Both the position numbers and the translations under genes were made by a program. A stretch of DNA of 64,000 nt from JAYQKL01 sp049889415 (GTDB lineage: Bacteria > Pseudomonadota > Alphaproteobacteria > RS24), in NCBI GenBank assembly GCA_049889415.1, contig JBMHDL010000003.1, forward strand, positions 434,001-498,000, given 5' to 3'. Numbering within the stretch: position 1 is the first letter of the stretch; each line of letters opens with the position of its first letter. Below the pieces are notes generated by a model. That model worked only from the letters and a program-made list of their open reading frames with translations. It searched no databases and had not been told where the DNA came from. This document shows positions 8,335-16,913 of this stretch, piece by piece.

Positions 8335-9480
8335 ATGCCACGTTATTCTCTCTATATAACACGCCAACTTCTAGGCCCGATCCTTTTGATCACCGTGATG
8401 CTGGGCGGCATGGGATGGATCATTCAGGCTGTCCGGCTGCTGGAGCTTTTGGGCGGCCAGACCGACTCTGTGTTGACCTATTTCGGCCTGACATTGCTGA
8501 CACTGCCGCGCATTCTTGCCATGGTGATTCCGATTGCCCTGTTTTGCGGAACCCTGTACGGCCTCAACAAAATGACACAGGACAGTGAATTGCTCGTACT
8601 GTCGGCGACAGGTATCAGCCGGTGGCAGTTGACATTCCCGGCTCTGGGTATCGCTGCCATCGTGACTGCCGTCGTTTTGGCCTGCACCCTCTGGCTCAGC
8701 CCTCTTTCACTGCAGAAATTGCGGGATCACAGGCATGCGGTGCAAAATGACCTTGCGCGGACCTTAATCAAGGACGGCGCCTTCCATAATCCAGCAAAAA
8801 AACTCACCGTTCACAGCCGTTATAGGGGCGAAGACGGAACCTATCATGGCCTCCTGCTGCATGATGCACGCCAGGCCGACAGCATTGTCACCTATGTAGC
8901 GCGTGAGGGCGCGATCATTTACTCTGACGACACCCCGAAAATGCTGCTGATTGATGGCAGCATCCATACCCCCTCTGACAATGGCCCCACAAACATTCTG
9001 CGTTTCAAGGAATATGTTTATGACATGAGTGCGATTGCCCCGCCCGCCGGCAAAATCGTCTATGAAATCAAGGAAAGGTATATTCAAGACCTGCTGCACC
9101 CTGAATTAAACCGCGGCTATGACAAGGTTTTTGCCAATAAACTCATCGCCACAGGCCATAATCACTTGGCCGAAACCCTGCACGCTTTTGCCTATGTTCT
9201 GATTTGTTTCGCGACTATCCTGACCAGCACCATGAGCAGACTTGGGCAGAACAAACGACTTTTGATCGGCGGTGGTATTGCCCTGTCTTTCAAATTGACC
9301 AGTTTTGGGATTTTGGGTCTGGCCTCAAACAATAATGATTATATTTGGGCTATGTATGCGGTCAGTATGCTTACATGCATTGCCGCCGCCGGCTGGCTGC
9401 ATTTCGCCCCCGACCGGAACACATTTTCTGCAGTCAAAGCAAAATTTGGCCTGTCCCGCGTGTCTGAGGAGATCGGCTGA
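8335..9480 (+). CDS. lptF: LPS export ABC transporter permease LptF
   Basis: LptF pairs with LptG as the transmembrane part of the LptB2FG complex, which extracts lipopolysaccharide from the inner membrane. The 381-residue protein has the YjgP/YjgQ layout: two or three N-terminal membrane segments (residues about 10-125), a long periplasmic beta-jellyroll region (about 130-265) and three C-terminal segments. Family motifs include YITRQLLGPILL and the SELLVLSATGISRWQL coupling segment that contacts LptB. The ribosome site is weak. Its stop overlaps the lptG ATG by one base, so the pair is coupled. LptB, LptA and LptC are not in the window. Confidence 0.95.
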   Translation: MPRYSLYITRQLLGPILLITVMLGGMGWIIQAVRLLELLGGQTDSVLTYFGLTLLTLPRILAMVIPIALFCGTLYGLNKMTQDSELLVLSATGISRWQLTFPALGIAAIVTAVVLACTLWLSPLSLQKLRDHRHAVQNDLARTLIKDGAFHNPAKKLTVHSRYRGEDGTYHGLLLHDARQADSIVTYVAREGAIIYSDDTPKMLLIDGSIHTPSDNGPTNILRFKEYVYDMSAIAPPAGKIVYEIKERYIQDLLHPELNRGYDKVFANKLIATGHNHLAETLHAFAYVLICFATILTSTMSRLGQNKRLLIGGGIALSFKLTSFGILGLASNNNDYIWAMYAVSMLTCIAAAGWLHFAPDRNTFSAVKAKFGLSRVSEEIG

Positions 9481-10586
9481 TGCCCACTTTTACCATGTCA
9501 GTCTATCTCGGGCGCCAGTTCTTTTTCTGGTTGAGCATTTCCGTTTTACTGTGCGCTTTTGTCGGCTTTCTCGGCGATATGGGCGAAACATCCCGGGTCG
9601 CCTCGCGCGGGGAAGAGGCAAATATTTTCACGGTCATCGGTCTGAGCCTGTTGCGATTTCCGAACCTGATACAGGAACTTCTGCCTTTCGCCTTCCTGTT
9701 TGGTTCCATCGGCTATTTCACCCGGTTGAGCAATACACATGAATTGATTGTTGCCCGGGCTTCCGGTCTTTCAGTTTGGCAGTTTCTTGCCCCGGGCATG
9801 ATCATAACCTTGAGCGTTGGTGTATTGATGGTCGCATTCTGGCATCCCATGGCAGCCTGGATGGCTGCCAAAGCAAAGACCATCGAAAAAAACATCACCT
9901 ATGGGACAAGCAACCAATTGACCGTGTCAGATAACGGGCTTTGGGTGCGTGAAGACATAGACGGGGGCACTCAACAGGCCTATGCCATCATTCACGCCCC
10001 CCAAATTGTTTCCTCCAACCCCATTATCCTAAAAAATGTTACATATTTCCGGTTTGCCCCGAACGGCCAGAATCTGGAACGCATTGATGCGGACTCCGCG
10101 CAACTCACCCAAAATGAATGGGTTTTCAAAAATGCCTGGCTGACAAATGAAAACCGGAATGCAACGACATTCCAGTCTCTTGTACGGGCGACCAATCTGC
10201 AATCCGGTCAGATCCAGGAGAATTTTGTTCCCCCGCGCACGGTGTCTTTCTGGCAATTGCCGAATTTTATCGCTTTCGCCAAGGAAGCCGGATTCCCGAC
10301 TGAAGAATACCGCATGTATTTCCATGCCCTGCTCGCCAAACCCCTTTTGCTGTGTGCAATGGTTTTGATTGCAGCGACTTTCAGCCTGCATTTTTCCAGA
10401 ACCGGCAGCAGTGCACGTCTCATTTTTTTAGCTGTTGTCGCAGGGCTGTGCCTGTTTTTCTTCACCGACATGATGCGGATTGTCGGCTCAATCGGGCTGC
10501 TGCCGCCACCCCTTGCGGCCTGGGCCCCCAGCACAATCGCAACACTTATCGGCATAACACTTCTGCTTCATCAAGAGGATGGATGA
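9480..10586 (+). CDS. lptG: LPS export ABC transporter permease LptG
   Basis: The partner permease of LptF in LPS extraction. It is 368 residues with the same topology: N-terminal membrane segments up to about residue 120, a periplasmic domain to about 270, and C-terminal segments ending LIGITLLLHQE. The coupling segment reads THELIVARASGLSVWQFL, typical of LptG. The C-terminal RTGSSARLIFLAVVAG region is also characteristic. ATG at 9480 shares one base with the lptF stop. The stop is one base before the chosen lptD start. Confidence 0.95.
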   Translation: MPTFTMSVYLGRQFFFWLSISVLLCAFVGFLGDMGETSRVASRGEEANIFTVIGLSLLRFPNLIQELLPFAFLFGSIGYFTRLSNTHELIVARASGLSVWQFLAPGMIITLSVGVLMVAFWHPMAAWMAAKAKTIEKNITYGTSNQLTVSDNGLWVREDIDGGTQQAYAIIHAPQIVSSNPIILKNVTYFRFAPNGQNLERIDADSAQLTQNEWVFKNAWLTNENRNATTFQSLVRATNLQSGQIQENFVPPRTVSFWQLPNFIAFAKEAGFPTEEYRMYFHALLAKPLLLCAMVLIAATFSLHFSRTGSSARLIFLAVVAGLCLFFFTDMMRIVGSIGLLPPPLAAWAPSTIATLIGITLLLHQEDG

Positions 10587-10587
10587 C

Positions 10588-12777
10588 ATGACCCTGCGCG
10601 TATCCGAGCCATGCATGGCTTTTACACTCCGCCTCCTGCTTTGCCTCTTACTATGCCCGCTGTTATTATCCACGGCGCAGGCCCAACAATCCAGTGACCA
10701 GGCTGCGATTGAAGCCGATCAACTTGAGTTTGACGAAACTGAGGACATGCTGAAAGCCAGTGGCAATGTTAAGATTTTTTATCAGGGCAACACATTGCGG
10801 GCAGACAGCGTGGAATGGAAGCAAAAGGCGGACATATTGAAGGCCGTCGGCAATGTTGTTCTCATCGACGAGGATGGAACCGTCAGCACAATTGACGAAG
10901 CAGTGATCAGCGATAAGATGCGCGAAGCCGTCATGCAAAGATTGCGGATCCTACTGGCGGATAAATCGCGCCTGACCGGTGCCGACGCAAAAAGAACCGG
11001 CGGCACACTCACCGTGCTCAACAAAGCCCGCTATACAGCCTGCAAACCCTGCAAGGACAATCCCGAGGAGCGTCCGACATGGCAGTTGAAAACCGCACGC
11101 ACCATCAATGATGAGGACAGCCAGACAATTTATCATGAGGACCTCAGGCTTGAACTGTTGGGCGTGCCGGTTCTTTATCTGCCTTACATGTCCCATCCCG
11201 GGCCCAAAGTTAAGAAACGCAGCGGATTTTTGACCCCGAGTTTTGGTGTTTCCTCGGATATGGGGACAGACATCAGCGTCCCTTATTTCTTTGATCTTGC
11301 GCCACATTATGACCTGACCGTAACACCGCGGATCACCTCAAAGGCAGGCAACATGCTCAAGCTCGGCTTCCGACATTTGACTCAACAAGGCATTTATTCC
11401 GTCGACATGAACGGCCTTTGGGTCAGCAGGAAAGACAATAAGGATAATGACCGCAGTTTCCGGGGCAACATTTCCGCCAAAGGTGAGTTTGACCTTCGGG
11501 AAAACTGGACATACGGCTTTCAGCTTGAACGCCAGACAGACGAGACTTTCCTGCGGCGCTACAACCTGTCCGACCAGAACTATCTCGAAAGTTTCGCCTA
11601 TTTGCAGAACCTTGAGGACAAAACCTATTTTGACGCCCGGGTAAAGGAATATGACACCACATTGGCATCAGTTAACGCCGACACGCTGCCCGCGCTTCTG
11701 CCAACTTTGACCTATGACCATATTTTTGACCAGGCTTTCATGGGCGGAGTCTTCTCCCTAAAAGCCAATGTGATGGGCTTGACCCGGGATGTTGGAACCG
11801 ACATGTCACGGGCTGTGGTTTCAGGCAGATGGGAACGAGGGTTTACCAGCCAAGGCGGTCATTTGCTGAGCACATTTGCTGAAATCCGCGCTGATGCCTA
11901 TCAGGCGAAAAAACATTTCAACCCGGAAACAAATGAGCCTTATGACGATAATGTTCAAACCCGGGGCATTGGATATGTTGGAGCAAAATGGAGTTACCCT
12001 CTTGTCAGATTGGACGATAAATTGACGCAAACGATTGAACCGATTGCCCAATTGATTGTCTCCCCGAATAAAAAAAATGACCCGAGCATCCCGAATGAAG
12101 ACAGTCTCAGCATCGATTTCGACAACACAAACCTGTTCGAGATTTCACGATATGCCGGGCTGGACCTTGTCGAAAGTGGATCACGGGCTGATTTCGGCTT
12201 GCGCTATTCGGCCAGATTTGAAAGCGGCCAGCATGCTAGCGTCTTTGTCGGTCAGTCCCTGAGACGCCGTAAAAATGAGCTCGTCGGTCGTTCCACGGGA
12301 CTTGAGGATCGTGAGTCAGATTATGTCGTGGAGTTCAACGCGGCTCCGACTGACAAAATAAACCTGTCCAGCCGCATGAGGGTGGACAAGGAAGATCTTG
12401 AGATTGTCCGCTCCGAAACTGACCTGACGGCCCAATACGGACCGGCGCGCCTGAACATGGGCTATGTGTTCCTCGATCGCCGAATATCCGATGACAACAA
12501 GGAACGTGAAGAGGCCCGCGCAAGCTTCGGGTATAACCTGTCAGGCAATTGGCGGTTTGATGCTTCCATCCGTCAGGATATGGTCAGGGAAACCAGCCTG
12601 AACCGCGGCATCGGCATCTCTTATCGTGACGACTGCACCTATATACGTATCGGCTTTACCCAGGATTATGTCAGGGACAGAAATATCGGCCCTTCCAATA
12701 ATTTCAGCATCCTGATCAACCTCAAGACACTTGGTGGGGTTGCAACAAGTTCGAAGGAATTTCAGGTCAACGACTGA
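10588..12777 (+). CDS. lptD: LPS-assembly protein LptD
   Basis: LptD is the outer-membrane barrel that inserts LPS into the outer leaflet, with the lipoprotein LptE. The 729-residue product has a signal peptide (hydrophobic run LLLCLLLCPLLLSTAQA), an N-terminal OstA-type beta domain (EADQLEFDETEDMLKASGNV and following) and a large C-terminal barrel ending in KTLGGVA. I use ATG 10588 because AAGAGG lies nine bases upstream; the in-frame ATG at 10579 touches that site. The mature protein carries only three cysteines, C152 and C155 (CKPC) and C683. The usual four-cysteine arrangement of enterobacterial LptD is thus reduced, although an N-to-C disulfide remains possible. Confidence 0.95.
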   Translation: MTLRVSEPCMAFTLRLLLCLLLCPLLLSTAQAQQSSDQAAIEADQLEFDETEDMLKASGNVKIFYQGNTLRADSVEWKQKADILKAVGNVVLIDEDGTVSTIDEAVISDKMREAVMQRLRILLADKSRLTGADAKRTGGTLTVLNKARYTACKPCKDNPEERPTWQLKTARTINDEDSQTIYHEDLRLELLGVPVLYLPYMSHPGPKVKKRSGFLTPSFGVSSDMGTDISVPYFFDLAPHYDLTVTPRITSKAGNMLKLGFRHLTQQGIYSVDMNGLWVSRKDNKDNDRSFRGNISAKGEFDLRENWTYGFQLERQTDETFLRRYNLSDQNYLESFAYLQNLEDKTYFDARVKEYDTTLASVNADTLPALLPTLTYDHIFDQAFMGGVFSLKANVMGLTRDVGTDMSRAVVSGRWERGFTSQGGHLLSTFAEIRADAYQAKKHFNPETNEPYDDNVQTRGIGYVGAKWSYPLVRLDDKLTQTIEPIAQLIVSPNKKNDPSIPNEDSLSIDFDNTNLFEISRYAGLDLVESGSRADFGLRYSARFESGQHASVFVGQSLRRRKNELVGRSTGLEDRESDYVVEFNAAPTDKINLSSRMRVDKEDLEIVRSETDLTAQYGPARLNMGYVFLDRRISDDNKEREEARASFGYNLSGNWRFDASIRQDMVRETSLNRGIGISYRDDCTYIRIGFTQDYVRDRNIGPSNNFSILINLKTLGGVATSSKEFQVND

Positions 12778-12798
12778 TGATAGGGGTCAATCGGGACT

Positions 12799-12826
12799 TT
12801 GAAACAAACTCAAGAGAATGTATAAG
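12799..12826 (+). promoter_or_regulatory. Candidate surA promoter
   Basis: TTGAAA (12799-12804) and TATAAG (12821-12826) with 16-base spacing lie in the 75-base lptD-surA gap, about 27 bases before surA. This suggests surA can be transcribed independently of the lpt genes. Confidence 0.5.
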
Positions 12827-12852
12827 ATAGGTAGCTTGAGGGTTAAGCACTT

Positions 12853-14097
12853 ATGATGAAATCAAAACTGTTCTTATTTATGGTTTTTACGCTGCTGGTT
12901 GTCCGCCCGGGAACTGCAGCCGCGAACACCGAAGTCGGCGGCATTGCCGCCATCGTCAATGACCAGGTTATCTCAATTTACGATGTTAACCAGCGAACAG
13001 AGCTGTTTCTCGTCACTTCCGGCATTGAAAAAACCCCGGAAAACGTTCAACAATTACGTGGTCAGGTCCTGCGTTCCCTGGTTGACGAAATGATGCAGAT
13101 ACAAGCGGCAAAAGACGCTGAAATCAAAATTGACCAGAGTGAAATTGACGCCTCCATACAAAGAATTGCCAGGGATTTCGGCGGCGAAGTCTCTGCAGTG
13201 GAGGCATTCCTGCAACAAAACAATATCAGCCTGAAAACGCTGGAAACTCAAATCGCGGCGGAAATAGCCTGGTCTTATTTTGTCCAAAGTCGCTTCAGCG
13301 GACGGATCAGAATCAGTCAAATAGAGATTGAGGAGGCCTATAACCGGGCTGTTGAGACCATGAGCCAGTCCAGATTCAGCTACAGCGAAATTCTGCTGCT
13401 TTCCGATGGCATTTCCGATGAGGACAAAACCATAAATCTGGCTTTTGAAATCGTGTCCCAGTTGCGTGGCGGAGCCGATTTTGGGGTCATGGCCCGCCAA
13501 TTTAGCAACGCCACCTCCTCCGCTCAAGGCGGCCGCCTGGGGTGGGTTACGGAAAGCCAGTTGGAAGACAGTGTCGCCGAGGCATTGCGCGGCCTCGGTG
13601 ACAATCAGATTTCCGAGCCGTTCAGGTCCAATGCCGGCATCCGTATCATTCGCAGGGACGGCTACCAGCAGTCTGGCGGCATTGACAGCAACAGAAATCT
13701 TTATGACCTGCTCCTGATATCCTTTGACGGCAACAGCGATAGCTTGGCCCAGAATCTTTTGGAGACGAGGGAAAACTTCAAAAGCTGCAAACAGGCCGAA
13801 CAGGATGCCACATTATACGGGTCCACCAAAACGCAACGGACCGGCAGCCGGGCACTCGGATCCTTTATGCCTGCCCTGAAAACCATTCTTGCGGATTTGG
13901 AGGCAGGGGAAATTTCACCCTCCGTCCGCACCAAAGATTCGGTAGACCTGATTATAGTGTGCGACCGCAAGGATGATCAGGGCCGTGTCATCACCCGTGA
14001 TCAGGTTGAAAACAACATCTATCAACAGCGATTGTCGATGATGTCGCGCAGGCATATGCGCGAATTGCGGCGTGATGCTGTGGTGGAATACAGATAA
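12853..14097 (+). CDS. surA: Periplasmic chaperone and peptidyl-prolyl isomerase SurA
   Basis: SurA escorts unfolded outer-membrane proteins to the BAM complex. The 414-residue protein has a signal peptide (residues 1-24), the N-terminal SurA chaperone domain starting EVGGIAAIVNDQVISIYDV, and a parvulin-type domain at about 175-270 (RFSYSEILLL to EPFRSNAGIRIIR, with GGRLGWV). A second, weaker parvulin-like region (about 280-385) follows. The C-terminus returns to the chaperone module (MSRRHMRELRRDAVVEY). It sits between lptD, its client, and rsmA. In many relatives pdxA lies between surA and rsmA, but not here. Confidence 0.94.
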   Translation: MMKSKLFLFMVFTLLVVRPGTAAANTEVGGIAAIVNDQVISIYDVNQRTELFLVTSGIEKTPENVQQLRGQVLRSLVDEMMQIQAAKDAEIKIDQSEIDASIQRIARDFGGEVSAVEAFLQQNNISLKTLETQIAAEIAWSYFVQSRFSGRIRISQIEIEEAYNRAVETMSQSRFSYSEILLLSDGISDEDKTINLAFEIVSQLRGGADFGVMARQFSNATSSAQGGRLGWVTESQLEDSVAEALRGLGDNQISEPFRSNAGIRIIRRDGYQQSGGIDSNRNLYDLLLISFDGNSDSLAQNLLETRENFKSCKQAEQDATLYGSTKTQRTGSRALGSFMPALKTILADLEAGEISPSVRTKDSVDLIIVCDRKDDQGRVITRDQVENNIYQQRLSMMSRRHMRELRRDAVVEYR

Positions 14098-14101
14098 CCC
14101 C

Positions 14102-14932
14102 ATGCCGGGCGACCTTGACCCGTTGCCCCCGCTCAGGGACGTCATCAACCGGCATGACCTTTGGGCTGATAAAAGCCTCGGTCAGAATTTCATTCTGGAT
14201 TTAAATGTCACGCGGCGGATCGCACGCACCGCAGGCGTGTCCCCGGACTCGCATGTCATCGAAGTCGGTCCGGGACCGGGCGGCTTGACCCGGGCCTTAC
14301 TGATGGAAGGGGCCGGCAAGGTTACGGTTATTGAAATGGACAGGAGGTTCGAAGCCCCGTTGCGCGAGATTGCCGCCGTCTATCCCGGAAGGCTGGAGAT
14401 CATTTTCGGCGATGCCTTGGAAATCAGTCCGGCGGACATCACGCCGGCCCCTTATCAAATCGTTTCCAACCTGCCCTACAACCTTGCAACCCCTTTGCTC
14501 GTCAGCTGGCTGAAGCAGACACCACCTGGTTGGGACAGTCTGACCCTGATGTTTCAAAAAGAGGTCGGTGAGCGGATTGTCGCGCCCCCCGGGGACAAAC
14601 ATTACGGACGTCTTGGCGTGCTGGCCAACTGGCGGGCGCAGACCCGCATTGTCTTTGATGTGGCGCCAAGCGTCTTTGTTCCGCCACCCAAGGTCACGTC
14701 AGCAATTGTTCAACTGGTGCCGCGTGCGCGCCCCGTTGCGAATGTTGACATCGAAAAACTCGAAGCCGTTACCCAAGCGGCCTTCGGACAGAGGCGCAAA
14801 ATGCTGCGTGCCAGCCTGAAACAGCTTGTTAAAAACCCGGCTGAATGGCTGGAAACCGCTGGTATTGACGGCACACGCCGGGCGGAAAACCTGTCGATAG
14901 AGGAGCTTTGCGCCCTGGCCCAAACGCTGTGA
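14102..14932 (+). CDS. rsmA: 16S rRNA dimethyladenosine transferase
   Basis: RsmA (KsgA) dimethylates two adjacent adenines in the 3' end hairpin of 16S rRNA during small-subunit assembly. The 276-residue protein carries LGQNFILD, the SAM-binding VIEVGPGPGGL (about 52-62) and the catalytic NLPYNLATPLL (from 123). The C-terminal helical domain has FGQRRKMLRASLK, as in the family. I use the ATG at 14102 (MPGDLDPLPP); an earlier in-frame ATG lies inside surA. The stop is only four bases from the convergent nhaA stop, leaving no space for a terminator. Confidence 0.97.
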   Translation: MPGDLDPLPPLRDVINRHDLWADKSLGQNFILDLNVTRRIARTAGVSPDSHVIEVGPGPGGLTRALLMEGAGKVTVIEMDRRFEAPLREIAAVYPGRLEIIFGDALEISPADITPAPYQIVSNLPYNLATPLLVSWLKQTPPGWDSLTLMFQKEVGERIVAPPGDKHYGRLGVLANWRAQTRIVFDVAPSVFVPPPKVTSAIVQLVPRARPVANVDIEKLEAVTQAAFGQRRKMLRASLKQLVKNPAEWLETAGIDGTRRAENLSIEELCALAQTL

Positions 14933-14936
14933 TTTG

Positions 14937-16127
14937 TTACTGGGAACGTGCATTGCGCAGAACCAGATATCCCAACAGGCCGGACGTCAGAGACCCGGCC
15001 AATACCCCAAGTCGCACCGCCGTCTGATGGGCGACATCCTCAAATGCCAGCGTGCCGATGAACAAACTCATGGTGAAGCCGATACCGGTGATCAAAGACA
15101 TGCCGTAATAGTGCCGCCAACTAACCCCGTCAGGCAAACGGCAAAGCCGCAAGCCGACACCAAGCATGGTCATGCCCATAACGCCAATCTGCTTGCCAAG
15201 AAAGAGGCCCGCCGCAATACCTAATGTGATGGGTTGCATCAGCACATCCAGGGACAGGCCCTGCAGGGGCACACCGGCATTGGCAAAGGCGAATACCGGT
15301 AGGATCATATAGGCCACCCAGGGATGTAATTCATGCTCAAGACGCAGCAACGGCGCCTGCCCGTGCCTGTCCTTAGCTCGAAGCGGAATGAAAAACGCCA
15401 GAATGACCCCAGCCAGCGTCGCATGTACACCTGACTTGAGCACACAGGCCCATAAGACAATGCCGGTGACGATATAAGGTGCCAGACCGGTGACCCCCCG
15501 TCGGTTCAGCACTGCGAGAATGCCGATGGCAACCCCACCGACCACCAGTGAAACCAGGGATAATTCTTGGGTGTAAAATAAAGCGATGATAACAATCGCC
15601 GCCAAATCATCAATAATGGCGATCGCCACAAGGCTAATTTTCAAGGCTTCCGGAACGCGGTTGCCGAGCAGCGTCATCACGCCAAGGGCAAAGGCAATAT
15701 CAGTGGCCGCCGGTATCGCCCATCCCTTTAGAGATACGACATCCCCCCAATTGAAATAACTGTAAATCAGGGCGGGGACGGCCAGTCCCCCAAAGGCGGC
15801 AAAGGCGGGCAGACTGATTTGCTCGCGCGTTGACAATTGCCCCTCAAGGATTTCTCTCTTGATTTCCAACCCGACCAGCAAAAAGAAAACAGCCATCAGC
15901 CCGTCATTGATCCAGAGCAGCAATGGCTTATTGATCAAAAACTCACCAACCTGAATGACTACAGGTGTGGTCAACAGCGCGTCATAGAGGGGACGCAGGG
16001 GGGAATTTTCCATAATCAGGGCAAGCAGAGCCGTCGTTGCGAGCAAAATCCCGGCAGCGGCTTCCAGTTTGAAAAACTCACGGAGCATAGTCATTGGCTT
16101 GGTCATTGGTGCGCTGATCGACATCAT
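14937..16127 (-). CDS. nhaA: Na+/H+ antiporter NhaA
   Basis: NhaA exchanges two protons for one sodium or lithium ion across the inner membrane. The 396-residue protein has about twelve hydrophobic segments. The key carboxylates are visible in AATDIAFALGVM (Asp143) and AIIDDLAAIVI (Asp173 and Asp174), matching the ion-binding aspartates of the Escherichia coli protein. ATG 16127 follows AAGGGA; a GTG one codon upstream is possible. The gene is downstream of gmk after a 77-base structured gap and replaces the usual gmk-rsmA neighbourhood. It may have been inserted into this conserved block, but its base use looks like that of its neighbours. Confidence 0.95.
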   Translation of the reverse strand: MMSISAPMTKPMTMLREFFKLEAAAGILLATTALLALIMENSPLRPLYDALLTTPVVIQVGEFLINKPLLLWINDGLMAVFFLLVGLEIKREILEGQLSTREQISLPAFAAFGGLAVPALIYSYFNWGDVVSLKGWAIPAATDIAFALGVMTLLGNRVPEALKISLVAIAIIDDLAAIVIIALFYTQELSLVSLVVGGVAIGILAVLNRRGVTGLAPYIVTGIVLWACVLKSGVHATLAGVILAFFIPLRAKDRHGQAPLLRLEHELHPWVAYMILPVFAFANAGVPLQGLSLDVLMQPITLGIAAGLFLGKQIGVMGMTMLGVGLRLCRLPDGVSWRHYYGMSLITGIGFTMSLFIGTLAFEDVAHQTAVRLGVLAGSLTSGLLGYLVLRNARSQ

Positions 16128-16204
16128 CACATTCCCTTATTATTTTGTGGTGCTTCAGCACATTTAGGGTGAAAACCGACGAAAGACAAACCCCGTTTGT
16201 CGTT
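16128..16204 (-). promoter_or_regulatory. Structured leader between gmk and nhaA, candidate terminator plus cis-regulator
   Basis: In the minus-strand RNA a seven-base-pair hairpin GACAAAC-GGG-GUUUGUC (16185-16201) followed by UUUC comes right after the gmk stop and may terminate gmk transcripts. Further on, GUGC-UGAA-GCAC (16150-16161) forms a second hairpin. A CCCU 5' of it can pair with AGGG of the nhaA ribosome site. This arrangement could control translation. It is a prediction by eye; I cannot tell whether it matches the known nhaA-associated lithium riboswitch motifs. Confidence 0.35.
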
Positions 16205-16840
16205 TTACAGGCTGGCACGCAGCTGTTTGACAAAATCCGATAATCCCGTCTGTCGGGCACGCTTGAGCCGCTCGGCCCGCAAAATACTCTGTACCTGCAG
16301 GACACTCTCCGCCAAATCATGATTGACGATGATGTAATCATATTCAGCATAATGGCTGATTTCATCCGAGGCCTGACTCATCCGCATGGCGACTGTTTCG
16401 GCTGAGTCTTGCGCTCTCGTAGTCAGACGCTCCTGCAGGGCGGCGGCGGACGGGGGCAGAATAAACACCCTGACCAGATCATCTGCTGCGGCTTCCTGTA
16501 ACTGTTGTGTGCCCTGCCAATCAATATCAAACAGCACATCCCGGCCCTGCATCAGCGTTTCCTCGACCGGGCCGCGCGGTGTGCCGTAATAATTGCCGAA
16601 AACCTTTGCATATTCCAGCAGTTGCCCTTCATTCTGCATGATGCCGAAGGCTTCGGTACTGACAAAATGATAGTCAACTCCGTCCGTTTCACTGTCTCTG
16701 GGAGCCCGTGTGGTGGCTGACACGGACATGGTTAACATGTCATCCTGTTCCAGTAATCGACGGCTGATGGTTGTTTTGCCCGCCCCTGACGGCGAAGATA
16801 AAACCAACATCAAACCTCTGCGCTGAATATCGGGTGACAT
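16205..16840 (-). CDS. gmk: Guanylate kinase
   Basis: Gmk phosphorylates GMP to GDP, linking purine synthesis in this window (guaB, guaA) to GTP. The 211-residue protein has the P-loop LSSPSGAGKTT at about 14-24, the GMP-binding SVSATTRAPRDSETDGVDYHFV region, and LLEYAKVFGNYYGTP. Length and motifs are normal. The family-typical yicC gene between mltG and gmk is missing here, only 73 bases separating the two genes. Downstream a hairpin at 16185-16201 precedes nhaA. Confidence 0.97.
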   Translation of the reverse strand: MSPDIQRRGLMLVLSSPSGAGKTTISRRLLEQDDMLTMSVSATTRAPRDSETDGVDYHFVSTEAFGIMQNEGQLLEYAKVFGNYYGTPRGPVEETLMQGRDVLFDIDWQGTQQLQEAAADDLVRVFILPPSAAALQERLTTRAQDSAETVAMRMSQASDEISHYAEYDYIIVNHDLAESVLQVQSILRAERLKRARQTGLSDFVKQLRASL

Positions 16841-16913
16841 GCCTGTGGACCTATCTGCGAAATGATTTCAGCCAGTATACCTTATTCGCCGTCAGCGCAA
16901 ACCGTTCTTGGTT

